From positions 372,001-436,000 of the forward strand of contig JADHVO010000003.1 in the NCBI GenBank assembly GCA_016783965.1: a stretch of DNA of 64,000 nucleotides, read 5' to 3'. The stretch comes from Alphaproteobacteria bacterium. GTDB lineage: Bacteria; Pseudomonadota; Alphaproteobacteria; Micropepsales; Micropepsaceae. The stretch's first letter is position 1; each line of letters starts with the position of its first letter. Under the pieces are notes generated by a model that saw only the letters and a program-made list of their open reading frames with translations, was not told where the DNA came from and did no database searches. Positions 1 to 11,354 of the stretch are shown piece after piece. The position numbers and the translations under genes were made by a program.

Positions 1-80
1 CCCCAGCCTGCGTTCAGGGGCCCGCGTCCATTCTGCCGGCAACGATGCATCCCGCATCTTGGCAGAAAGGACGAACGGTC

Positions 81-524
81 ATGAAACGCCTCATCAGTGC
101 AACGCTTGCACTCACGCTGCTCGGCAGCACCGCGGCGGTCGCCGATCCCTACGATCACGGCGGCTACAACACCGACTACCGCGGTGATCGCGGCGGCGAC
201 TATCGCGGTGACCGCGGCCACGGCGACAACTCAGGCGCGGTCGTGGCGGGCGTCGGTCTGCTGGCGCTTGCAGCCATCCTGGCCGCGCAGCATCACGATC
301 ACTATCAGCACGGCTATTATCACCAGGGCTGGTACAATGGCGGCCAGTGGTACGGGCACTCCGACGATCGCGACCGCTGGCACTCGGACTATCGCGACGG
401 CTGGCGCTCCGACTATCGCGACGGCTGGCGCTCCGACTATCGCGGAGGCTGGCATCCCGACTATCGCGACGGCTGGCATTCCAACTATCGCGACGGCTGG
501 CACGGCGACTATCGCGGCTGGTGA
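81..524 (+). CDS. Secreted Tyr/His/Gly-rich octapeptide-repeat protein
   Basis: A 147-residue protein of unknown function. Residues 1-23 form a Sec signal peptide with a basic start (MKR) and an Ala-rich end. DYRGDRGG and DYRGDRGH follow as a doublet, then a hydrophobic stretch near residues 55-70, a His/Tyr-rich stretch, and tandem octapeptides of the form DYRDGWRS to the end. It resembles short repeat-rich envelope proteins of Alphaproteobacteria. The His/Tyr/Asp content would suit metal or polysaccharide binding, but that is inference. I chose the ATG at 81 over an in-frame ATG at 45 because the signal peptide begins there and AAAGG lies just upstream. Confidence 0.7.
   Translation: MKRLISATLALTLLGSTAAVADPYDHGGYNTDYRGDRGGDYRGDRGHGDNSGAVVAGVGLLALAAILAAQHHDHYQHGYYHQGWYNGGQWYGHSDDRDRWHSDYRDGWRSDYRDGWRSDYRGGWHPDYRDGWHSNYRDGWHGDYRGW
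174..221 (+). repeat. Two tandem 24-bp units in the 5' part of the repeat gene
   Basis: Two nearly identical 24-bp units encode DYRGDRGG and DYRGDRGH. They share the DYR core with the larger downstream array, which suggests both grew by unit duplication. Confidence 0.7.
387..524 (+). repeat. 24-bp tandem repeat array encoding DYRDGWxS
   Basis: Five consecutive 24-bp units at 387, 411, 435, 459 and 483, plus a shortened sixth unit at 507, encode DYRDGWRS, DYRDGWRS, DYRGGWHP, DYRDGWHS, NYRDGWHG and DYRGW. The differences between units are mostly substitutions, so the array is in-frame and coding. Confidence 0.85.
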
Positions 525-570
525 TCGGCGCTGACGCGTCAGGCAGCGCGGGCCGGGTGTAACGCCCGCC

Positions 571-607
571 CCGCGGCCCCAGTCACCGGGGAGGTTCTGG
601 GCCGCGG
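571..607. terminator. GC-rich hairpin between convergent genes
   Basis: The arms at 571-582 and 597-607 are complementary apart from one bulged base. They sit between the convergent repeat gene and amidase gene. No T-run follows on either strand, so termination is only an inference from position. Confidence 0.35.
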
Positions 608-715
608 GCCATTGCGGGGTTCAGCAGTGGCGCTCCTTGCACCAAGCCACGGCGCACTGTCGCACAAGATGTGTTGACAGTGTTTACGGGTTTCTGCTGA
701 TCCGCGATTTTTTGG

Positions 716-1411
716 TTAACCAATTGCTCTCGGCGCAAGCAGCGACGCCAGGGCCGCGGCACATTCGCCGTCCCAGCGGCCGTTGACCTCCGACGGGCGG
801 AAGTGGCGCTGGAAGGCCGTGATGACCTTGTCCAGCGGAACATCCGTGTGCGGAGGAAGGCCATAGCCGAAGCGGGCAAGATCTTGCGGCGTGGCTTCGC
901 CCTTGCCGTTCTTACCGGCCGGCCACAGCCCGATGCCGAACTCGGCGAGCTGTTTCCACGGGAAGTGCTCGCCCGGGTCTTCCTTGCGGGCGGGCGCGAC
1001 GTCGCTGTGACCGAGCACGCGCTGCGGCGGGATCGGGTGGCGCCTGAGGATGGCTTGCGCGAGGTCGATCAGCGCCGCGATCTGCGGTTCGGCGAAGGGG
1101 ACGTAGCCGAACTCGTGGCCGGGGTTCACCAGCTCGATCCCGATGGAGCGGGCGTTGATGTTGGTGGCGCCGGCCCACCAGCTCACGCCGGCGTGCCAGG
1201 CGCGGCGGTCTTCCGGCACATGCGCGAAGACGCGGCCGTCGCGGCCGATGGTGTAATGCGCGCTGACCTTGGCCTGCGGGTCGGTGAGGCGCGCGAGCGC
1301 TTCGTCGGCGGTCGGCATGCCGGTGTAATGCAGCACAAGGATGTCGACCGGCTGCCCTTCCGTGCGGGCGTCGTGATTGGGCGACGGGCAGGAGACGATG
1401 CGGAGAGTCAT
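716..1411 (-). CDS. N-acetylmuramoyl-L-alanine amidase (AmiD/AmpD-like)
   Basis: A 231-residue amidase_2-family zinc enzyme that cleaves the bond between N-acetylmuramate and the stem peptide. The zinc ligands are visible: H28 in LVLHYTG, H135 in GHSD and D145 in KEDPGEHFPW. Residues from about 175 form a small C-terminal region like the peptidoglycan-binding fold of AmiD. No signal peptide is apparent, so a cytoplasmic AmpD-type recycling role is possible, although the C-terminal region favours AmiD. It lies last in a minus-strand cluster, 61 bases after a membrane protein. Confidence 0.88.
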   Translation of the reverse strand: MTLRIVSCPSPNHDARTEGQPVDILVLHYTGMPTADEALARLTDPQAKVSAHYTIGRDGRVFAHVPEDRRAWHAGVSWWAGATNINARSIGIELVNPGHEFGYVPFAEPQIAALIDLAQAILRRHPIPPQRVLGHSDVAPARKEDPGEHFPWKQLAEFGIGLWPAGKNGKGEATPQDLARFGYGLPPHTDVPLDKVITAFQRHFRPSEVNGRWDGECAAALASLLAPRAIG

Positions 1412-1472
1412 GCGATGGTGGCCTACGGTCCCCTTCTACGCTTCACCATAGCTTGGCCCAGCGCGAATGCCG

Positions 1473-1931
1473 TCAAAAAATTGCACCGACCAGGATCAGG
1501 ACAAGACCCACGAGTGAGGGAACGATCCGAGCGTAGTGGAATGCGCCCCAGCGGTCGCGAAGCTGCCGCCAGTCTTTCGGCAGGATCGAAGCCTTCCAGG
1601 TCACAATCTCCTTGACGATGGGAACCTCGACAAGAGCGGTCACCAGCAGCGTCACAACAAACAGAAGCAACGCTGTCAGGGTCAGATAGAACAACGGCAG
1701 CCGGCTGCCGTAGGCGAGGAAGAGGACCGGAAGCGTCGACAACAGTGCGATCGGGAGGAGCGCGGTCATGAGCGGTTCCATGTTTCTATTGAGCCGTTGC
1801 ACAACAGCAAGAAACACATCCGGCTCGAACGTCGCTATCGACCTGGTCAAGGCGAGCCAAGGTCCCCAGTACATGCCGGAGACCAGGATCAAGAGAACGA
1901 TGTTTATAAGCTGAAATACCTTGAGAGCCAT
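1473..1931 (-). CDS. Four-helix integral membrane protein (DUF1772-like)
   Basis: A 152-residue membrane protein with hydrophobic segments near residues 5-25, 55-75, 80-100 and 132-152. The MYWGPW motif after the first helix and the short soluble stretch WKASILPKDW before the last resemble small DUF1772-type proteins. Function is unknown. The start at 1931 lies 5 bases after the siderophore reductase stop, so the two are probably co-transcribed. I place the family only tentatively. Confidence 0.65.
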   Translation of the reverse strand: MALKVFQLINIVLLILVSGMYWGPWLALTRSIATFEPDVFLAVVQRLNRNMEPLMTALLPIALLSTLPVLFLAYGSRLPLFYLTLTALLLFVVTLLVTALVEVPIVKEIVTWKASILPKDWRQLRDRWGAFHYARIVPSLVGLVLILVGAIF

Positions 1932-1936
1932 CGCGG

Positions 1937-2695
1937 CTACACGTGGTCGTGGCCGCCGATGCGGCCGGGACGCCAATAGCCTTCGGCGGCGATCTGGTCC
2001 TTGCTTAAGCCCCGCGCGATCAGGCGCTGGCGGATGGCGCGGACGTTGGAGGTCTCGCCGATGACATAGGCGTGGCCACGGCCGGGAGGCAGCGCGAAAG
2101 CCTCGACCGCATCGTAAAGGATGCGGCTGGGGCCGGGAGGCATGCCGTTCCGCGTCAGCCAGACGATGCGCGCATCCATGGGTGCGGACGCGCGCTCCGC
2201 TGCATCGGCGATCTCGATGAAGGCATAGGCCGGCGTGTTGCGCTGCAGACCTTCCAGCATCGCGGCGATGCCGGGGATGGCCGTCTCGTCGCCGACGAAG
2301 AGGTGCCAGTCGGCAGGACGCACCCAGGTGTGGCCGCGCGGGCCGGCGGCGTCGAGCACGCTGCCTTCGCTGGCGTTGCGCAGCCATTCGCTCGACGCGC
2401 CGTGACCGTGCGCGACGAAGTCGATCGTGAGCGTGCGCTTCGCCGTGTCGATGTCACGGATGGTGTAGTGGCGGCGCGCGATGCCGGCGCCGACCGGCAT
2501 CTCGAGCACCAGGTCCTGGCCGCGCTTCCAGTCGAGCTCGTCGACGTCGCCGACGAAGAACTCGACGCGGGTCATGCGTTCGGTGAGCTGACGCCTGGAA
2601 AGCACCGTCATGCGCCAGACGCGGCGGCCCTTGCGGGCGAGGTAGAGGCGCATCTGCTCGAACGCGCCGGGCTCTTTGGTTTCGCTGAGGCTCAC
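1937..2695 (-). CDS. Siderophore-interacting protein (ferric-siderophore reductase)
   Basis: A 252-residue SIP-family flavoprotein that uses NAD(P)H and FAD to reduce ferric siderophores in the cytoplasm. It has the flavin-binding RRHYT motif (74-78), the family motif HGHGASSEWL (96-105), and the nucleotide-domain motif GDETAIPGI (135-143). The C-terminal YWRPGR is also typical. It sits 4 bases after the ribbon-helix-helix gene and 5 before a membrane protein. No TonB receptor or siderophore biosynthesis gene is in the window, so its substrate is open. Confidence 0.9.
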   Translation of the reverse strand: MSLSETKEPGAFEQMRLYLARKGRRVWRMTVLSRRQLTERMTRVEFFVGDVDELDWKRGQDLVLEMPVGAGIARRHYTIRDIDTAKRTLTIDFVAHGHGASSEWLRNASEGSVLDAAGPRGHTWVRPADWHLFVGDETAIPGIAAMLEGLQRNTPAYAFIEIADAAERASAPMDARIVWLTRNGMPPGPSRILYDAVEAFALPPGRGHAYVIGETSNVRAIRQRLIARGLSKDQIAAEGYWRPGRIGGHDHV

Positions 2696-2699
2696 GGCG

Positions 2700-3002
2700 T
2701 CACACGAAGATCTTGTAGGCGACGGATTCGCCCGTCGGGCGCTTCAAAAAAAACTCGGCACCGCCTTCGTGTTCGGTGACCAGCGCCTCGAAGACGCGAA
2801 GCGCGTTGCGGATGACTTCCGCATAGGACGCCGCCTCGGTCTTGTCCTTCAGGCGCTGGAGGCGCTCCATCGCCTGCGGCGGCATTTCGAGCTGCACGCG
2901 GGTGGTGGTGCGCTCGCCGCTCTCCATCGCGTCGGCGGCGGCGCGCATCGCCTCCGCCGCGACGCCGTGGAAGCGGCCGCCATGTCTGTGTCTATGTCTC
3001 AT
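2700..3002 (-). CDS. Ribbon-helix-helix (CopG/Arc-like) putative DNA-binding protein
   Basis: A 100-residue protein with a His/Arg-rich start (MRHRHRHGGR). Residues 33-75 look like a ribbon-helix-helix fold: a short strand (TTRVQLEMP), then two helices with SYAEVIRNALR as the usual second-helix pattern. The tail FFLKRPTGESVAYKIFV may sense a ligand or partner. Its ATG overlaps the stop of the Trp-heptad membrane protein (ATGA), so translation is coupled. It could autoregulate the shared promoter or answer to the membrane partner; both are inference. Confidence 0.65.
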   Translation of the reverse strand: MRHRHRHGGRFHGVAAEAMRAAADAMESGERTTTRVQLEMPPQAMERLQRLKDKTEAASYAEVIRNALRVFEALVTEHEGGAEFFLKRPTGESVAYKIFV

Positions 3003-3613
3003 GTATTCGTATTTCCGGTGTTGTTCGTGTTGTTGTCCGCCGGCTTCGGCACCGACGGCGTCGGCGCGGGCGGCGGGTTGTTGATCGGCCGGCTGTAGTC
3101 GCGCGGGGGTCCGAGATCGAGCGGATCGTGGCCGAAGTGATGGTAGGCGGCCCACAGCAGCGCGATCGCGGCGAGACCCGCCAGGATGTAGCCGATGTGG
3201 CTGATCGCGAAGATCACGACGGCGACGACGAGGATGATTCCGAGGACCCGCGGCAGCCCGTAAGCAAAGAAAGGAGCAGGAAATCGGCCGCGGCCGTAGC
3301 GCCGCCCTCCATAGGCAAAGTCGTCGCCGAACTTCGCCCGCATCTCCTCGCGGAAGGCGCGCTTGTTCTCGCGCCATTGCTGCTTCCATTCGTGCCGGCG
3401 CTGTTTCCACTCGTCGCGCCGGGCGCGCCATTCTTCCCTCTGTGCGCGCCAGGCGTCGCGGCGGCGCTTCCACTCCTCGAACTCGGCGCGGTCGTCTTGC
3501 GGCGGTGTCGCGCCGGCGCTGCCGGAATTCGTGTTCGCGTTGGTATTCTGGTTGGGGTTGTTTCCGTCGTTGACCGGGAATTCGTCGCCGACGCCCACTC
3601 CGATTTTGCTCAT
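2999..3613 (-). CDS. Membrane protein with tryptophan-heptad coiled coil
   Basis: A 204-residue protein I cannot place in a named family. Residues 1-40 are Asn/Gly-rich. Residues 42-95 are a highly charged Arg/Glu/Lys helix with Trp at exactly seven-residue spacing (48, 55, 62, 69, 76), a tryptophan-cored coiled coil. A Gly/Tyr/Arg stretch follows, then two hydrophobic segments (about 118-155) and a Pro/Asn/Thr-rich tail. The start at 3613 follows a strong ribosome site (AAGGAG); an earlier in-frame ATG lacks one. The ATGA overlap couples it to the ribbon-helix-helix gene. Confidence 0.65.
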   Translation of the reverse strand: MSKIGVGVGDEFPVNDGNNPNQNTNANTNSGSAGATPPQDDRAEFEEWKRRRDAWRAQREEWRARRDEWKQRRHEWKQQWRENKRAFREEMRAKFGDDFAYGGRRYGRGRFPAPFFAYGLPRVLGIILVVAVVIFAISHIGYILAGLAAIALLWAAYHHFGHDPLDLGPPRDYSRPINNPPPAPTPSVPKPADNNTNNTGNTNT

Positions 3614-3664
3614 CGAAAACTCCTTTGTTGAGCACGGCCCTGTTTCGGCGGGCCTTACGCTCAT

Positions 3665-3707
3665 CATAAAGTCATCAAAGGCTCATTCGTCAAGGGCGGT
3701 CATCAAA
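3665..3707 (-). promoter_or_regulatory. Promoter with direct-repeat operator for the Trp-heptad/RHH operon
   Basis: On the minus strand TTGACG (3693-3688) and TTTATG (3670-3665), 17 bases apart, form a plausible sigma-70-type promoter. The 9-mer GTCATCAAA (plus-strand reading) occurs at 3671-3679 and again at 3699-3707, 28 bases apart, flanking the -35 box. Such repeats suit a ribbon-helix-helix dimer pair. The regulator is inferred. Confidence 0.45.
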
Positions 3708-3820
3708 AAATCATCATCACACGATAACGTGCTGACATTGCTTCATTTTTACCAAAGTAGGCGAAAATACGGCTTGCTGGAACCCGGTCTCGTACCAAGA
3801 TTCACCGATTCAGCACGCAC

Positions 3821-4091
3821 ATGGCACTGTTCTATCTGAACGTCCGATGGGGGGGAGGACCTGCACAGCGACCCCCACGCCTATGAGTTCGGCACCGCCC
3901 AGGCGGCGCGGGACGCGGCGGAGCGGACCGCCCGGCACCTGATCCAGACCGAGCCGGATTTCACCCTGCACGACAAGCACATCGAGATCGCGGACGCGAC
4001 GGGGCATCCGGTCTCCGTGGTCTTTATTCACGACGTGGCGCCGGAACTTTGCGCCACACACGCCCAAGAGGGTGGAACCAGCGCCATCTGA
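3821..4091 (+). pseudogene. DUF6894-family small protein, frameshifted in a G7 tract
   Basis: From the ATG at 3821 the frame reads MALFYLNVRWG and then is lost. From 3855 the next frame reads EDLHSDPHAYEFGTAQA and continues to a TGA at 4089-4091 with the family ending (IEIADATGHPVSVVF). Removing one G from the run of seven at 3849-3855 restores an 89-residue protein closely like the intact paralogue at 5337-5561. The cause may be a sequencing error, real decay, or slippage at the homopolymer. Function of the family is unknown. Confidence 0.75.
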
Positions 4092-4136
4092 AACCCGTTG
4101 CACTTCCGTCATGGGGCATCGCGCGAAAGGGAACCC

Positions 4137-4559
4137 ATGATGCTCGCGAAGAAACTGGTCTTGCTTCAGAATCTCTCCCTGTTCACCGCGGCGCTGGTGA
4201 TGTCCGCCGTGGCGGCGCAGGCGCAGGACGCCAACTACAATCCGGCCGCCTACACGCCGCCCGACACCGAGGAGGTGATCGTGACCGCGCCGGACATCCG
4301 CATGGAGCGCAATCCGGCCGCCGGCCTGCCGGGCAAGGCGACGCTGTCGCGCACCGTGTCGTACAGCGATCTCGATCTCGGGACAGTGGGAGGCGCGCGG
4401 ACGCTGCGGGCACGGGTGCGCGAGACGGCGCGCGACATCTGCGACACGCTGCGCGATGCCTATCCGCTCCGCCAGCAGCCCGGCACGTCGTGCTACCGCG
4501 ATGCGCTGAAGGATGCGATGCCGCGGGCGGACGCCGCGATCCGCGACGCGCGCTGGTAG
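4137..4559 (+). CDS. UrcA family secreted protein
   Basis: A 140-residue protein with a signal peptide (about 1-29, ending in AAQAQ). The UrcA pattern follows: EEVIVTAPDIR, then VSYSDLDLGTVGGARTLRARVRETARDICD, and a C-terminal part with two more cysteines including CYRDAL. Family members are small exported proteins of Caulobacterales and Sphingomonadales with no proven function. The start at 4137 is preceded by GAAAGGGA; the in-frame ATG at 4098 would put extra residues before the signal peptide. Confidence 0.78.
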   Translation: MMLAKKLVLLQNLSLFTAALVMSAVAAQAQDANYNPAAYTPPDTEEVIVTAPDIRMERNPAAGLPGKATLSRTVSYSDLDLGTVGGARTLRARVRETARDICDTLRDAYPLRQQPGTSCYRDALKDAMPRADAAIRDARW

Positions 4560-4563
4560 TCGT

Positions 4564-5223
4564 TCAACGCAGCGCCTTGTCCAGGACGTCCCAGGCGCAG
4601 AGCGCGTCGACGAAGACGGCGCTGCCGCCGTTGCCGTCGTTGAGCTTCTGACTCTTGGTGCACGGCACCGCGGCCGGTTCTTCGCGCTCGGCGACCTGCT
4701 GCTCCCAGCGATCGCCATGCACGGCGTGCATGGTGAGGCCGCCGGGGAGCGGGCCTTGCAGCGCCGCCATGGTCAGGGCGTTGGTGCAGTGCGCGCGCTC
4801 CTGCGCGGTGAGGTTGGCGAGGTTCTCCGGCGCACAGGCGAAGAGCGAGAGGCCGAGGTCCTTCGTGGGCGGCAGCACGGTGATCGCCCTGGGCAGGACC
4901 CGCGGTGCGTATTCGAAGCGCGGCGGCGGGCGGAGCGCGACGGGCGGCGGACCGATGTGGACCGGCAGCTTCTGCGGTGGCTTCGGATGGAAGACGTAAT
5001 AGATTTCGCGCGGACTGGGGATCAGCTCGATCGTGCGCGGCGTCGACAGCAGCACGAAGCCGATCAGCACGACATGGACGAGCGCGACGACGGCGGCGCC
5101 GGTCCACCTGCTGCGGTACCAGGGACGGGATTCCGGCAATGGGGACCGGTGATCCAGCGACGACAAACCATCCTCCAGCCCCCGCCGGAGACCCGATTCT
5201 GACCCATTCGCCGATGGTTGCAA
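4564..5223 (-). CDS. TonB-like single-span, proline-rich periplasmic protein
   Basis: A 219-residue protein with a short cytoplasmic start, one transmembrane helix (about 42-61, AAVVALVHVVLIGFVLL), a Pro-rich stretch with PPPVALRPPP, and a C-terminal periplasmic domain with three cysteines (CAPENL, AHCTNAL, CTKSQK). The layout recalls the anchor and linker of TonB, but the C-terminal half does not match a TonB domain that I recognise. No ATG precedes the helix; the first start available is TTG at 5223, so the N-terminus is uncertain. It converges on the UrcA gene 4 bases away. Confidence 0.6.
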   Translation of the reverse strand: MQPSANGSESGLRRGLEDGLSSLDHRSPLPESRPWYRSRWTGAAVVALVHVVLIGFVLLSTPRTIELIPSPREIYYVFHPKPPQKLPVHIGPPPVALRPPPRFEYAPRVLPRAITVLPPTKDLGLSLFACAPENLANLTAQERAHCTNALTMAALQGPLPGGLTMHAVHGDRWEQQVAEREEPAAVPCTKSQKLNDGNGGSAVFVDALCAWDVLDKALR

Positions 5224-5336
5224 TGGGGGAACGAAATATTGCGGCTTGTAACAAAGCTGTATCGGGAACGGCGGCTGCGGCGCGCCCGTTTACCAGATGA
5301 ACGGAGTTCTCAGCCCTGTACACACCAAGTTCTGCG

Positions 5337-5561
5337 ATGGCGGCGTTCTATCTGAACCTGCGCAACGGCGCGCGGCTGATCCGCGATCCCGAACCTTACT
5401 ATTTTGCAACGGCCCAGGCGGCGCGCGACGCGACGGTGAAGGCGATGCGGCGCATTATGCGCGGGGACGTCGGCGACAAGACGATCGAGATCGCGGACGA
5501 GACAGGGCATGCGATCGCGGTGGTGCACCGGTATGACGCGATGCCGGTGAGGTATCCCTAG
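5337..5561 (+). CDS. DUF6894-family small protein
   Basis: A 74-residue protein beginning MAAFYLNLRNGARLIRDPE and ending with IEIADETGHAIAVVHR. It has the family pattern: a strand-like FYLN start, an acidic DPE stretch, a helix (ATAQAARDATVKAMRRIM), then two C-terminal strands. The function is unknown; genomes of soil Alphaproteobacteria often carry many copies. It is the intact paralogue of the frameshifted copy at 3821 and a distant relative of the one at 20558. Its stop overlaps the convergent TPR gene by 4 bases. Confidence 0.75.
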   Translation: MAAFYLNLRNGARLIRDPEPYYFATAQAARDATVKAMRRIMRGDVGDKTIEIADETGHAIAVVHRYDAMPVRYP

Positions 5562-6214
5562 ACCGGTGGATGCAGGACGCGCTGAAGGCCGTCGCGTGCG
5601 TCACGGAAGCTGGGGTTCAGCTCCAGCGAACGGCGATAAGCGGTGGCCGCATTCGCCAGATCGCCGACGGCCTCATACGCTTCACCTAGCTGTTCATAGG
5701 ACCAGAACTCAGTCGAACCCATGGCGATGGCGATTTGGCATTCTGGTACGCCTTCGGTCGCTCTGCCCATTTTGGTCAGAACGACACAGCGCAAGCCGTG
5801 CGGCTTGCCCTCACTGGGCACACGTCGGATGACCTCGTCTATGTCGTTGAGGGATAGCTGGTAGTCGCCGCGATACATGTAGGCGTTGGCGCGGTTGTTC
5901 AGCGCAACAAGGTCAGACGGATCCAGTTGAAGGCCCTTGTTGAGATCAGCAAGAGCCTGGTCGAACGAGCCGCGCGTCGCCAGCGCGAAATTGATGTCCG
6001 CAAAACCGAGCAAGCCGCACAGATCCGCCAACGCGTGCGGGTCCGAGATACGCCCGGAATTAATTGCCGCCGTACAAGTTTCAATCCACACGCGGGGGTC
6101 GCTGTCAGATTGCCGACAACGCTGCACCGCCTGATCCGGGTCTTCACCCGCGACAGCAGCGCCAGCAATGACCGCGAGCTGCAAGGCTAAGACAAGAGAG
6201 ATGCGCCAGGACAT
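5558..6214 (-). CDS. Secreted tetratricopeptide-repeat protein
   Basis: A 218-residue protein with a signal peptide (about 1-22, ending GAAVA) and a Cys-containing N-terminal part. At least three TPR-like units follow from about residue 70; the clearest are ALADLNKGLQLDPSDLVALN and NAATAYRRSLELNPSFRDA. Such proteins act as periplasmic scaffolds; no partner is encoded beside it. I start at the ATG at 6214 (MSWRIS), directly before the signal peptide. A GTG two codons upstream is possible. Confidence 0.78.
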   Translation of the reverse strand: MSWRISLVLALQLAVIAGAAVAGEDPDQAVQRCRQSDSDPRVWIETCTAAINSGRISDPHALADLCGLLGFADINFALATRGSFDQALADLNKGLQLDPSDLVALNNRANAYMYRGDYQLSLNDIDEVIRRVPSEGKPHGLRCVVLTKMGRATEGVPECQIAIAMGSTEFWSYEQLGEAYEAVGDLANAATAYRRSLELNPSFRDARDGLQRVLHPPV

Positions 6215-6236
6215 AGCCACATGATAGCGGCGTGCG

Positions 6237-6968
6237 CTATTTCTTCCAGCCGCGTTCTTTTTCGATTTTGTCGTAGGCGGCGTTGATGGCCGCTAGCTTG
6301 TCGGTGGCGAGGCGGATGAATTCTTCGGGCACACCGCGGGCAATCAGCTTGTCGGGGTGGTTCTCGCGCACCAGCAGGCGATAGGTCGAGCGCACCTCGT
6401 TGTCGTTCGCGTCATGCGCGACGCCGAGGATCACGTACGGGTCGCCCTTGTCGGGGCCGATATGGGCGGCGCGGATGCGGCGGTATTCGTTGATGGTGAA
6501 GCCGAAGATCTCGGCCACGCGCTCCAGGAACTGGGCCTCGCCGGGATGGAAGACGCCGTCGGCCTTCGCGATCTCGAACAGCCCGTCGAGGATGTCTTCG
6601 AGCAGCGCCGGATTGCCGGCGAGCATCTTGGCGATCTGACCGGCATAGGCCTCGTAGCCGGCGGTGTCGCCCTGCGCGAGGCGGAAGATGCGGTCGACGC
6701 TGGCCTGCTCGTGCGGCGGCACGCGGAACAGCCGGTGGAAGGTATCGACCTCGTCGTCGGTGACGGTGCCGTCGGCCTTCGCCATCTTGGCGGCCAGCGC
6801 GATCATCGCGATGGTGAAGACCACGCCCGGCGCCTCGTCCGGGGCGAGCGTGGGCATCTCGCGGTCGATCAGGAAATGGCCCGCCAGCGCGCCGATGAGC
6901 GCGCCGATGGGACCTCCGCCGAGCATGAACCCTGCCGCGGCGCCGCCGAGCTTTCCCAAGATGGACAT
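6237..6968 (-). CDS. DjlA-like TerB/J-domain co-chaperone
   Basis: A 243-residue protein. The first 35 residues are Gly-rich and hydrophobic (GGAAAGFMLGGGPIGALIGALAG), suggesting membrane insertion. Residues about 45-165 match a TerB-like helical domain (AKADGTVTDDEVDTF, AKADGVFHPGEAQFL). The C-terminal J domain carries the HPD triad in VRENHPDKLI that stimulates DnaK ATPase. This is the domain order of DjlA-type co-chaperones. It is an isolated minus-strand gene, divergent from the secreted protein at 7018. Confidence 0.88.
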   Translation of the reverse strand: MSILGKLGGAAAGFMLGGGPIGALIGALAGHFLIDREMPTLAPDEAPGVVFTIAMIALAAKMAKADGTVTDDEVDTFHRLFRVPPHEQASVDRIFRLAQGDTAGYEAYAGQIAKMLAGNPALLEDILDGLFEIAKADGVFHPGEAQFLERVAEIFGFTINEYRRIRAAHIGPDKGDPYVILGVAHDANDNEVRSTYRLLVRENHPDKLIARGVPEEFIRLATDKLAAINAAYDKIEKERGWKK

Positions 6969-7017
6969 GGGGGAAACGTCTAGGCCAATCTGGACGCAAA
7001 TGCGACCGGGAAAAGCG

Positions 7018-7460
7018 ATGCATTACGGGCGTGCGATTTTCGCAATGGCCTTTCTTCTTGCGCAAAGCGCGCAGGCAGATGACCTGCCGGACGGGCGTGA
7101 CAAAACGGCGTTCACGGTGGTTGGACGGTTCTACGGAAATTGGAGCGAGGCCGACGCCCTGCCGACATCGCTGAGCATATCAAGACATGGGCAGCGATAT
7201 GCAGTCGAAATCGAGACTGCGGCACCGGGCAATCGCTGGGACATGGCGACCGTCACCGGGCATGGCAGCATCGATCATATCGTTTTCAACGTTCCTCGCC
7301 GCCTGACGGCACACGGGCAGGTTGACCTGATCGCGAGCAAAGATGGCCACCTGCACGGGCGTTGGACACATGTTCAAGATGGCCGCACCGTGACTGACGC
7401 TGTCTGGTTCCGGCGTGGCACCTACAACTATGGCGACGCCATCATGGTGACGACCAAACC

Positions 7461-7464
<4 letters not shown>
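7018..7464 (+). CDS. Small secreted protein of unknown function
   Basis: A 148-residue protein with a signal peptide (about 1-22, ending AQSAQA). The rest looks beta-rich, with alternating strands such as RYAVEIETAAPGNRW and HIVFNVPRRL, and no recognisable family motif. The gene ends inside the start codon of the 5-oxoprolinase gene (GTGA overlap), so the two are probably translated together, but no functional link is evident. Confidence 0.6.

Positions 7465-11350
<3,886 letters not shown>

Positions 11351-11354
<4 letters not shown>

Noticed and set aside
387..524. CRISPR-like regular repeats
   Set aside because: The 24-bp units are contiguous without spacers and encode an in-frame octapeptide.
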